Assembly (NCBI GenBank): GCA_947461335.1 | Contig: CANHLB010000054.1 | Coordinates: forward strand, 1-9,107 | DNA from: Burkholderiaceae bacterium | Lineage (GTDB): Bacteria > Pseudomonadota > Gammaproteobacteria > Burkholderiales > Burkholderiaceae | Reading direction: 5' to 3' | DNA length: 9,107 bases | In this document: positions 1-6,073 of the stretch, in pieces | Position numbering within the stretch: the first letter of the stretch is position 1 | How the letters are laid out: each line of letters opens with the position of its first letter | Translations under genes and position numbers: made by a program | The notes under the pieces: model-generated | Database searches by the model: none | Told to the model about the DNA's origin: nothing | What the model saw: the letters and a program-made list of their open reading frames with translations, nothing else

Positions 1-318
1 ATTTTTGTAAATATGGGGGTTGATCGACATCGGCGCAGATGCACTAACTAATAAGGTGTATCCATCAGGCTTAGCTTTTGCAACTATTCCAGCTCCAATA
101 CTTCCCGCCACGCCAACTTTGTTCTCCACTAAAAATTGCTGTCCCATTCTCTGAGAAAGTCGATCAGCCATGATTCGTGTCACGGTATCCGTTCCCGTAC
201 CCGGGGGGAATCCAATGATGATAGTTACGGGTCTATCCGGATAAGCTGCCAGCGCAAGCAAGGAACTGCTCAACAAGACGGAAAATCCTAATGCCCTAAT
301 AAAGAATTGAAGTTTCAC
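1..318 (-). CDS. Bug-family tripartite tricarboxylate transporter substrate-binding protein (5' part only)
   Basis: This is a periplasmic solute-binding receptor of the Bug/TctC family, which delivers carboxylates to TctAB-type membrane permeases or acts as an orphan sensor-binder. The visible 106 residues start with a Sec signal peptide (basic KLQFFIR, then a hydrophobic run ending ALA-A near residue 24). The family hallmark YPDRPVTIIIGFPPGTGTD follows, then an R-I-M-A-D-R-L helix, a VENKVGVAGSIGA glycine-rich segment and PDGYTLL, all typical of Bug N-terminal lobes. The start is a GTG at 318 with a GGGGG Shine-Dalgarno about 5 nt upstream; an ATG just upstream is out of frame and stops at once. 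The gene runs off the left edge, so about two thirds is missing. It is divergent from the downstream nitrogen-oxide genes, and its ligand cannot be told from this part. Confidence 0.88.
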   Translation of the reverse strand, partial: MKLQFFIRALGFSVLLSSSLLALAAYPDRPVTIIIGFPPGTGTDTVTRIMADRLSQRMGQQFLVENKVGVAGSIGAGIVAKAKPDGYTLLVSASAPMSINPHIYKN

Positions 319-355
319 TATGCCCCCATTATTTTTAAAGTTCTATAAATAGTGA

Positions 356-383
356 TAAATAAGATATTAGTACAAATAGTCAA
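356..383 (-). promoter_or_regulatory. Putative sigma-70 promoter of the Bug-protein gene
   Basis: On the minus strand a TTGACT (383-378) is followed after 16 bp by TATTTA (361-356), a plausible -35/-10 pair. It would give a start about 30 nt upstream of the GTG start at 318. The -35 is good and the -10 is mediocre. This is pattern matching only. Confidence 0.35.
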
Positions 384-449
384 AAGAGGCATTTTTAGAG
401 CACGTATCTGGAAATAAGACCTATCTGCCTTCTGAAAGAGCTTCCCCTA

Positions 450-463
450 TTGATCCATATCAA
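450..463 (+). promoter_or_regulatory. FNR/DNR/NnrR-type operator upstream of the nitronate monooxygenase gene
   Basis: TTGATCCATATCAA is a perfect match to the CRP/FNR-family consensus TTGAT-N4-ATCAA. This site is bound by oxygen-sensing FNR/ANR and by NO-sensing DNR/NnrR proteins; the sequence cannot tell these apart. It lies 104 bp before the leader ORF start and 132 bp from the divergent GTG start at 318, so in principle it could serve either gene. The copy of the downstream 13-bp element shared with the nirK promoter argues that it drives the plus strand. Confidence 0.8.
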
Positions 464-489
464 AGAATCCTCCAGTTTCGGATGGCAAG

Positions 490-518
490 TACAACAAAAT
501 ATCCTTTTCTTATATATC
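490..518 (+). promoter_or_regulatory. Promoter block shared with nirK (TACAAC plus TTTCTTATATATC)
   Basis: A TACAAC (490-495) and a 13-bp TTTCTTATATATC (506-518) recur with the same 16-nt start-to-start spacing upstream of nirK (TACAGC 1901-1906, identical 13-mer 1917-1929). Either TACARC or the TATATA part could be the -10 hexamer. With the FNR-type box centred at 456.5, neither gives exactly the classical -41.5 placement. The remaining 319-619 sequence is AT-rich and shows nothing else recognisable apart from the leader ORF. Confidence 0.45.
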
Positions 519-566
519 TTGAATAGCAGGCTATTTGACTCTTAAACAAATCACATTAGGAGGTAT

Positions 567-623
567 ATGAAATCGAAGTTCTTTTTAAGCGATTTTCAGA
601 ATGGAGTGGGTCGAAAGACTTGA
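567..623 (+). CDS. Possible 18-aa leader peptide overlapping the monooxygenase start
   Basis: An ATG at 567 follows a perfect AGGAGGT Shine-Dalgarno (558-564). It reads 18 codons (MKSKFFLSDFQNGVGRKT) to a TGA at 621-623. That stop overlaps the TTG start proposed for the monooxygenase (620-622) in the arrangement TTGA, the usual geometry of translational coupling. The peptide has no recognisable domain. The best ribosome-binding site in the region thus belongs to this ORF and not to the long gene. Possible readings are a coupled leader, an annotation artefact from a sequencing indel between two halves of one gene, or an unusual start for the monooxygenase. Confidence 0.4.
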   Translation: MKSKFFLSDFQNGVGRKT

Positions 624-1822
624 ATTCTATTCAACCGGAAATGCTAGCGAGATTGAGTGAAGGTGGCCTCGGAATCATGCAGATTGGAAATACCAATTTA
701 CTTCCCATTATTCAAGGTGGGATGGGTGTTGGTATTTCAGCACATGCATTAGCAGGTAAGGTTGCTAACTTGGGAGGTGTCGGAACAATCTCATCTATCG
801 ATTTACGTAGACTACACCCCGATTTAATGGCTAAAACAGATCGCCTACCTCCATCTGATAAAACTAAAGCTGCTATCAATCAGGCTAATCTTATAGCTCT
901 GGAACGTGAAATTATCTCCGCGCGCCAACTTGCAAATGGTTTTGGCATGTTGGCAGTCAATGTCATGCGGGCAGTAAGTGAATATCAACCTTATATCACT
1001 AAGGCCCTAGAGTCTGGTATCGATGCTGTAGTAGTTGGTGCCGGTCTCCCCCTAGATCTTCCTGACTTAGCCCAAGATTTCCCAAAGGTTAACCTCATGC
1101 CCATCCTATCTGATGCAAGAGGCCTGCAGCTGATTGTAAAAAAATGGGAAAGAAAAGGTCGACTACCAAATGCCATTATTTTGGAACACCCTCGCTTAGC
1201 AGGAGGGCATTTAGGTGCGAATAAGATTGATGATTTAAATAATCCAAAGTATGACTTCATTAATTCCATCACTGAATCAATTGAGTTCCTAAAAAGTGCT
1301 GGACTAGAGGGGCTTATTCCGTTGATTGCAGCCGGAGGAATTACTAGTCGCGAAGATATTAAACAGGTGCAAGCCTATGGTGCCTCAGGAGTGCAGATAG
1401 GAACTGCCTTTGCCGTAACCCATGAAAGCGCCGCACATCCTAACTTTAAAAAGACACTGGCGGAAGCAAAGCCGGAAGATATTGTGGAATTCATTAGCGT
1501 AGCCGGACTTCCTGCAAGAGCGATTAAAACGCCTTGGCTAATTAAGTATTTAGCAACTGAACCAAAACTGAAGGCGGTGGCTCATAAAAAAGCACATTGC
1601 ACTATGAGCTTTGATTGCCTGATTGAGTGCGGCCTGCGTGATGGAAATGCTGCTGTAGGTCAATTTTGTATTGATAAGCACTTAGGATTTGCTCTCGAGG
1701 GCAATCTAGATAAAGGCCTGTTCTTTAGGGGGTCTGGAAAGCTCCCTTTTGGCTCTGAGATTAAGTCTGTGCAAGAGCTCATGAATTATCTACTTTCAGG
1801 GCCAATTGCCACACCAGACTAA
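620..1822 (+). CDS. Nitronate monooxygenase-like FMN protein (2-nitropropane dioxygenase family)
   Basis: This is a TIM-barrel flavoprotein of the nitronate monooxygenase/2-nitropropane dioxygenase family, which oxidises alkyl nitronates using FMN and oxygen; related enzymes include FabK and PfaD. Visible family marks are PIIQGGMGVGIS (29-40), the N-terminal FMN-contact loop; AGGHLG (194-199), whose H197 matches the catalytic-His motif of class I enzymes; AAGGI (237-241); and GASGVQIGTAFA (254-265), the FMN phosphate site. At 400 aa it is longer than simple family members because of a C-terminal region with four cysteines (327, 333, 337, 350), including CLIECGLRDG and GQFC. Numbering uses the TTG at 620; ATG 641 is an alternative and neither has a strong ribosome site. 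It sits behind an FNR/DNR box whose flanking promoter matches that of nirK, so a role in anaerobic or nitrosative stress is inferred. The natural substrate is unknown. Confidence 0.85.
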   Translation: MNSIQPEMLARLSEGGLGIMQIGNTNLLPIIQGGMGVGISAHALAGKVANLGGVGTISSIDLRRLHPDLMAKTDRLPPSDKTKAAINQANLIALEREIISARQLANGFGMLAVNVMRAVSEYQPYITKALESGIDAVVVGAGLPLDLPDLAQDFPKVNLMPILSDARGLQLIVKKWERKGRLPNAIILEHPRLAGGHLGANKIDDLNNPKYDFINSITESIEFLKSAGLEGLIPLIAAGGITSREDIKQVQAYGASGVQIGTAFAVTHESAAHPNFKKTLAEAKPEDIVEFISVAGLPARAIKTPWLIKYLATEPKLKAVAHKKAHCTMSFDCLIECGLRDGNAAVGQFCIDKHLGFALEGNLDKGLFFRGSGKLPFGSEIKSVQELMNYLLSGPIATPD

Positions 1823-1859
1823 GTATTTAGAGCAACAAAAAATTTAAAGAGCGTAAAGC

Positions 1860-1873
1860 TTGATCTAGATCAA
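1860..1873 (+). promoter_or_regulatory. FNR/DNR/NnrR-type operator upstream of nirK
   Basis: TTGATCTAGATCAA is a fully palindromic perfect match to TTGAT-N4-ATCAA. It lies 106 bp before the nirK ATG and 38 bp after the monooxygenase stop. Nitrite reductase genes are classically controlled by FNR/ANR together with NO-sensing DNR/NnrR at such boxes. No terminator is obvious between the monooxygenase gene and this box, so read-through is also possible. Confidence 0.85.
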
Positions 1874-1900
1874 ACGATCGCAATCTATATGAAATTTGGC

Positions 1901-1929
1901 TACAGCTATTAACTGCTTTCTTATATATC
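1901..1929 (+). promoter_or_regulatory. nirK promoter block (TACAGC plus TTTCTTATATATC)
   Basis: This is the second copy of the arrangement at 490-518. TACAGC at 1901-1906 and TTTCTTATATATC at 1917-1929 lie 41 and 57 bp from the start of the FNR-type box (40 and 56 bp in the first copy). One of the two AT-containing stretches is presumably the -10 region. The transcription start cannot be fixed from sequence. Confidence 0.45.
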
Positions 1930-1978
1930 GTCAGTCACAAGATGTTTGATGATTATAAAAACAATAAATAAGGTATAT

Positions 1979-3415
1979 ATGAAACTAAGAAACGTAGCCT
2001 ACTGTTGTCTCCTATCTTCATTATTGTTTGGATGTGGTAAATCCGATCCCTATGACACCAGCAAAATGGATCTTAAGCCTACGCCAGCAAAAATAAGCTC
2101 TGAACGGCATACCGGGGCCTTTGCTGAGGGCGTCTCCTTAAATATGAGCAGTGAGCTAAAGCCGCTAGACCCCTCTCCGATCAAAACAGTTCGCTTAGAT
2201 ACTACTCACAAGATTATTGAAATTGCTCCAGGAGTACGCTTTGGAGCGTGGACATTTGGAGATTCAGTTCCAGGGCCTACGATTCGTGCTCGTGTTGGTG
2301 ACAAAATTCGCTTTAGCATGACCAATAGAAGTGATGAAGTGATGCCTGGAGTGCAATTAACAAGTGCACCGATGATGCATTCTATGGACTTTCACTCTGC
2401 AATGGTTTCACCACAAGATAAATATCGCTCTGTAGCTCCTGGCCAAACAATTGAATTCGACTATACAGTCAACTACCCTGGTGTTTTTATGTACCACTGT
2501 GGTACGCCCATGATTCTGGAGCATATTGCTTCTGGAATGTACGGCGCTGTAATTGTTGAGCCTAAAGAAGGTTACCCTACCAAAGTAGACCGAGAATATA
2601 TCGTCATTCAAAGTGAGTTCTACTTAAAACCAGATCCTTCCGGTAAAAAAATTGATGGCCAACCTCTTTATGTTTTAGATACTGATAATCTAAAAAAGGC
2701 GATGCCAAACTACACCGTATTTAACGGTCAGCATAATGGCATGGTTAAAAATCCTCTAGCCGCAAAGCCTGGAGAAAAAGTACGTCTCTTTGTGCTCAAC
2801 GTAGGCCCTAGCAAAACTTCAAGTTTTCACGTAGTCGGAACTATTTTTGATCGGGTTTGGATGGAGGGCAACCCTGATAATCAGTTCCGCGGAATGCAGA
2901 CTGTCTTACTTGGATCTTCAAATTCTGCCATCGTTGAAATGATCATTCCGGAGGCTGGTAAATACATTATGGTCGATCACCATTTTGCCAATGCTTCATC
3001 TGGTGCTATTGGTTTAATTAGCACAGAAGCACCCACTAAAAAACCAAGTGAAGATTTAGAGCATCACAATATGGGAGCCACCGCCACCCCTACTGATCCA
3101 TTAGCAGTAAAAGGTAAACAGGATTTTGAAAGCAAATGTTTGGCATGTCATTCCATTGGCCAAGGTAAAAAATTGGGGCCTGACTTAGCTAATCTCACAA
3201 AACGTCGTAACGACGCTTGGATTACCAGCTGGCTTATGAACCCAGAAAAGATGTTGGCTAGCGATGCTGATGCTAAAGCAATGCTTAAGGAATACAACAA
3301 TATCCCTATGCCAAATCAAAACCTGACTAACACTGAAGTACAGCAATACCTCAAGTACTTCCATTGGGCGGATGCACAAGCTACTGGCACCGTAAAGGCT
3401 AGTGGCGCTCATTAA
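1979..3415 (+). CDS. nirK: Copper nitrite reductase fused to a C-terminal cytochrome c domain, probable lipoprotein
   Basis: This enzyme reduces nitrite to nitric oxide in denitrification. Start ATG 1979 has AAGG 5 nt upstream; a longer frame from TTG 1946 lacks a ribosome site and would bury the signal. The 478-aa product opens with a lipoprotein signal (LLFGC, lipidated C19). Two cupredoxin domains follow (about 75-195 and 200-350). HSMDFH supplies type-1 His134, catalytic Asp137 and type-2 His139; YHC supplies type-2 His173 and type-1 Cys174; EHIASGM supplies type-1 His182 and Met187. His284 in SSFH is the likely catalytic His, and His334 in DHH the third type-2 ligand. After a linker (350-375) comes a class I cytochrome c: CLACH (387-391) and candidate Met444 in IPMPNQ. 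Heme-tethered three-domain enzymes are known from Ralstonia pickettii and Pseudoalteromonas. The short loop between Cys174 and His182 (CGTPMILEH) differs from the longer loop of Alcaligenes/Achromobacter enzymes. It is first in a cluster with nnrS. Confidence 0.95.
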   Translation: MKLRNVAYCCLLSSLLFGCGKSDPYDTSKMDLKPTPAKISSERHTGAFAEGVSLNMSSELKPLDPSPIKTVRLDTTHKIIEIAPGVRFGAWTFGDSVPGPTIRARVGDKIRFSMTNRSDEVMPGVQLTSAPMMHSMDFHSAMVSPQDKYRSVAPGQTIEFDYTVNYPGVFMYHCGTPMILEHIASGMYGAVIVEPKEGYPTKVDREYIVIQSEFYLKPDPSGKKIDGQPLYVLDTDNLKKAMPNYTVFNGQHNGMVKNPLAAKPGEKVRLFVLNVGPSKTSSFHVVGTIFDRVWMEGNPDNQFRGMQTVLLGSSNSAIVEMIIPEAGKYIMVDHHFANASSGAIGLISTEAPTKKPSEDLEHHNMGATATPTDPLAVKGKQDFESKCLACHSIGQGKKLGPDLANLTKRRNDAWITSWLMNPEKMLASDADAKAMLKEYNNIPMPNQNLTNTEVQQYLKYFHWADAQATGTVKASGAH

Positions 3416-3416
3416 G

Positions 3417-3830
3417 ATGAAAGTGGCATCTCTATTCGCAAGCCTATTACTTATGAGTACATCATCAGTAATAGCTTGCGGCCACTGCATTGAAGATAAG
3501 GTGGCTGCCGTATATGACCATACCATTGTTGCAAAAGCAGTTCATGAGAAGCACTTAGTTGCATTTTTCGGTATTGAGGGCCCTTTATTAGTCAATTCTG
3601 TATCAAAGCAAGAAATTCAGAAAATGATGAGCAGCATTAACGGGGTAGATCCCAATACCAGCCGTATTTCCCTGGAGACAGGATCGATTTCCCTTGCCTT
3701 TAATCCCACTATTCTCACTTATCCAGCGCTACTCGAAGGTCTTGATAAAAAATTGAAGTCAAAAAAATTATCCATCTTCCCTTTAGATCTCATATCACAA
3801 ATGCCAAAAAAGGCAGTAGCTAGTCATTAA
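3417..3830 (+). CDS. Small exported CxxC protein with HMA-like (ferredoxin-fold) pattern, candidate copper chaperone
   Basis: The product (137 aa from ATG 3417, one base after the nirK stop) has a signal peptide ending SVIA at 20 and a mature start at CGHC (21-24). Cys21 sits where a lipobox cysteine would be (VIAC), so it could be either a lipid anchor or half of a CxxC metal site. Residues 46-125 read as beta-alpha-beta-beta-alpha-beta: HLVAFFGIEG, a helix at about 61-76, then NTSRISLETG, SISLAFNPTI, a helix TYPALLEGLDKKL, and LSIFPLDLI. That is the order of heavy-metal-associated domains, but the usual CxxC loop after the first strand is absent and the cysteines are N-terminal instead. Tight coupling to nirK suggests copper delivery or assembly of the type-1/type-2 sites; that is inference. 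A GTG at 3402 is an alternative start overlapping nirK, but it weakens the signal peptide. Confidence 0.7.
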   Translation: MKVASLFASLLLMSTSSVIACGHCIEDKVAAVYDHTIVAKAVHEKHLVAFFGIEGPLLVNSVSKQEIQKMMSSINGVDPNTSRISLETGSISLAFNPTILTYPALLEGLDKKLKSKKLSIFPLDLISQMPKKAVASH

Positions 3831-3852
3831 ATGATTTGTACATAAGTTATTC

Positions 3853-5007
3853 ATGAGAGACAAAAAAATAGCGGTATTGGCATTGGGATTTCGGCCGTTT
3901 TATTTGCTTGCTTCTCTTTGGGCAATTTTTGCCATATTTGAATGGCTTCTAGAATTACAAAACATGGGCATCAGAAATCTAAGCGCTATACCCAGCTTGC
4001 TTTGGCATGCTCATGAAATGATTTTTGGTTTTGCAGCCACGGTTATCACTGGCTTTGCTTTGACTGCAGTGAGGGCCTGGACTGGACTGGACACACCAAA
4101 AGGGTGGAGCTTATTACTGTTAATTGCCTTATGGCTGATTGCCAGAATAGGAGCCTTTACTGGCTCCCCACTGATTGTGGTGGATATTTGTTTTCTTCCG
4201 ATAGTTGCTATTGTCATTGGGCGTTTGATTGTAAAAGCGCGAATGTATCGCAATCTTTTTCTCCCATTGATTTTGACAATCTTAGGAATTCTCAACGCTC
4301 TTTTTTACCTAACTCTACTGGGACATTTAAAGCTAGACATCAATCAAATCATATTTGCTGCCTTATATTTGATCATCATGATCGAAATTATGATCGGCAA
4401 TCGAATTATCCCCAGCTTCACAGCCAATGCTACTCCAGGACTTCAACAAGATCGACATCCAAACCTTACCAAGATAACGATATTCTGCAGCGCATTTACA
4501 TTTCTACTACAAATATTCAGTCCAGTTGTACTGCTAAATGCATTAGCTTGTTTTGTCATTGGCTGTTTGCATCTTTTTTTATTGTGGGGTTGGCGGCCAT
4601 TATCAACAAAAGGCAAACCACTACTATGGATCATGCACTTATCTTATACATGGATATCAATTGGATTTTTTCTACTAGGCCTCTCAAATTTAGGATTGAT
4701 TACGATATACCCTGCACTTCATGTCTTTGGAATTGGTGCAACTGGTGGATTAATTATTGCCATGATCACCAGAACTGCTTTAGGTCACACCGGAAGACCA
4801 CTACTCGCTGGACTCACTGAAACTACCTGCTACTTGGGTATACAAGCCACCCTCCTTTTCTGGCTATTAGGTAATTCGAATCTGAATACCTGGTTTTATC
4901 CTTTTTTAGTTATCGCAGGACTATGTTGGATGAGTGTTTTTAGCTTGTATCTCATTAAATACTTACCATTACTTACCTCCCCAAGATCAGACGGTAAAGC
5001 AGGTTAA
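3853..5007 (+). CDS. nnrS: NnrS family heme- and copper-binding membrane protein
   Basis: NnrS is a polytopic inner-membrane protein, reported to bind heme and copper. It is found beside denitrification genes and linked to tolerance of nitric oxide and derived nitrosative stress. This 384-aa copy has the family signatures: GFRPFYLLA (12-20) at the N-terminus, LWHAHEMIFGF (50-60) with two His, GNRIIPSFTAN (182-192), LWIMHLSYTW (258-267), and a strongly conserved block from LHVFGIGATGG (289-299) through MITRTALGHTGRPL (304-317). About 12 hydrophobic spans can be drawn, as expected for the family, and length is normal. It begins 22 bp after the CxxC protein stop, so it is very probably in the nirK operon. 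The start ATG lacks a strong ribosome site. The NO produced by NirK is the obvious reason for its presence here. Confidence 0.92.
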   Translation: MRDKKIAVLALGFRPFYLLASLWAIFAIFEWLLELQNMGIRNLSAIPSLLWHAHEMIFGFAATVITGFALTAVRAWTGLDTPKGWSLLLLIALWLIARIGAFTGSPLIVVDICFLPIVAIVIGRLIVKARMYRNLFLPLILTILGILNALFYLTLLGHLKLDINQIIFAALYLIIMIEIMIGNRIIPSFTANATPGLQQDRHPNLTKITIFCSAFTFLLQIFSPVVLLNALACFVIGCLHLFLLWGWRPLSTKGKPLLWIMHLSYTWISIGFFLLGLSNLGLITIYPALHVFGIGATGGLIIAMITRTALGHTGRPLLAGLTETTCYLGIQATLLFWLLGNSNLNTWFYPFLVIAGLCWMSVFSLYLIKYLPLLTSPRSDGKAG

Positions 5008-5038
5008 ATCATCACGATGATGTCATATCAATACTTTA

Positions 5039-5512
5039 ATGAATGAACTCACTATTGCGCGTGCAATTCACATTCTGAGTATTGTGATTTGGATGGGTGG
5101 TGTTGCATTTGTTACCCTCGTATTAATTCCCACCATAAGACGTTCATCTTTCATGAGTGATGAATTCTATCTCTTTAATCTCATTGAAAATCGCTTTGCT
5201 TCTATTGCTAGAACTTTAGTGCTGATAGCTGGATTAAGTGGCTTTTATATGATTCATCAACTAAATGCCTGGAATCGATTTTGGGAAATTCGCTATTTCT
5301 GGATGCACACCATGGTTCTCATATGGCTTATGTTTGTTTTGGCACTATTTTTAATTGAACCTTTTTTCATTAAAGATCATGGCCGCATTGTGAAAGATGG
5401 GCACAACTTTGTTAATCTTCAAAAAACTCAGCTAGTACATTCAATCATTTTGACATTGAGCTTAATCACGATTTTTATTTCCGTACTAGGAGCACATGGG
5501 GTCTTTACTTAG
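5039..5512 (+). CDS. Four-helix His-containing membrane protein, CopD-like
   Basis: This 157-aa inner-membrane protein has four clear hydrophobic helices (about 8-30, 55-75, 86-107 and 132-152). Its first helix opens with the pattern ARAIHILSIVIWMGGVAF, in which a His (11) precedes WMGG. This is characteristic of the CopD/heme-b type four-helix proteins. Further histidines lie in or near helices at 73, 90, 134 and 153, so paired axial heme b ligands or a copper site are possible. It starts 31 bp after nnrS on the same strand and is the last gene of the nirK cluster. A role in copper uptake for NirK or in heme-linked NO handling is inferred from position. Family assignment is by pattern and is not certain. 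The start ATG (5039) has no good Shine-Dalgarno. Confidence 0.65.
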   Translation: MNELTIARAIHILSIVIWMGGVAFVTLVLIPTIRRSSFMSDEFYLFNLIENRFASIARTLVLIAGLSGFYMIHQLNAWNRFWEIRYFWMHTMVLIWLMFVLALFLIEPFFIKDHGRIVKDGHNFVNLQKTQLVHSIILTLSLITIFISVLGAHGVFT

Positions 5513-5526
5513 TGCCATAGACAGAT

Positions 5527-5544
5527 CTTTTTTTAACAAAAAAG
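5527..5544. terminator. AT-rich hairpin between convergent genes
   Basis: CTTTTTT and AAAAAAG flank a short loop in the 52-bp gap between the ends of the convergent plus-strand cluster and the CBS gene. The run of T on both strands could serve as a bidirectional terminator. The stem is almost all A-T, so it is weak by the usual criteria. Confidence 0.3.
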
Positions 5545-5564
5545 AGAATTGCTTCTACTGACCA

Positions 5565-6038
5565 TTAACCCAAGAATGAAAAATGGGAATTCCCTTTAGT
5601 GTCAAGACCATACTCTTTCATATAGGTTTCTAAAAAACTAATTTGGTTGGTTTGGCTTTTAATAATATCTCCCACCAAGTCACCAATAGAAATCACGCCA
5701 ATCACCTGCTGATTCTTTAAAACAGGTAGATGGCGGACCTTCTTAGCTACCATAATGCTCATACATTGCTCAGAGGTATATTCCTCTTCAATAATGAGGG
5801 GGTTCTCCGTCATGATATCGCCAGCTAAGACAGTATCAGGATCCTTTTTAACCAAAGTTACCTTAATCGCGCAGTCTCCAAGAGAAATAATTCCCTTTAG
5901 CCGATCATCATCAATGACCAGAATTGATCGGACTCGATGCTCTTTCATGATTTGCAAAGCAAGAGTAACGGCATCTGTAGACTTAACGGAAAATATTTGA
6001 TGGTGTTTATTTTTCAAAAGCTCTTTAACTGTGGCCAT
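5565..6038 (-). CDS. Two-CBS-domain protein
   Basis: This is a stand-alone CBS-pair (Bateman) protein of 157 aa. The first CBS motif covers about 1-60 (DAVTLALQIMKEHRVRSILV, then LKGIISLGD) and the second about 70-130 (IMTENPLIIEEEYT, MVAKKVRHLPVL, VIGVISIGDLV). The -G-V/I-I-S-x-G-D- ends are the classic nucleotide-contact segments. Such proteins bind adenosine nucleotides, NAD or related ligands and act as regulatory modules. About 27 extra residues at the C-terminus (ISFLETYMKEYG and beyond) resemble the tail seen in many proteobacterial members. The ATG at 6038 has an AAGGTG site 5-6 nt upstream. It lies 35 bp after the triheme cytochrome on the same strand and may be co-transcribed with it. 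Partner protein and ligand are unknown. Confidence 0.88.
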   Translation of the reverse strand: MATVKELLKNKHHQIFSVKSTDAVTLALQIMKEHRVRSILVIDDDRLKGIISLGDCAIKVTLVKKDPDTVLAGDIMTENPLIIEEEYTSEQCMSIMVAKKVRHLPVLKNQQVIGVISIGDLVGDIIKSQTNQISFLETYMKEYGLDTKGNSHFSFLG

Positions 6039-6073
6039 ATATCACCTTCAATTTATTAAGTTAATTAATTCCA

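Noticed and set aside
484..497. TGGCAAG-containing stretch as a sigma-54 promoter
   Set aside because: The required TTGC -12 element is missing at the correct spacing.
991..1272. 93-codon minus-strand frame inside the monooxygenase gene
   Set aside because: It lies opposite the conserved FMN barrel, has no ribosome site of note and no domain.
1946..1978. Longer N-terminus for NirK from TTG 1946
   Set aside because: It would place 11 residues before the lipoprotein signal, and ATG 1979 has the AAGG ribosome site.
4104..4820. Long 238-codon frame on the plus strand inside nnrS
   Set aside because: It overlaps nnrS in another frame, while the nnrS frame carries all family motifs; this frame is Cys/His/Ser-rich with no recognisable domain, as expected for a shadow.
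5008..5021. Near-palindrome ATCATCACGATGAT between nnrS and the CopD-like gene
   Set aside because: It matches no known operator I can name and is short; within a 31-bp gap of one operon it is likely chance.
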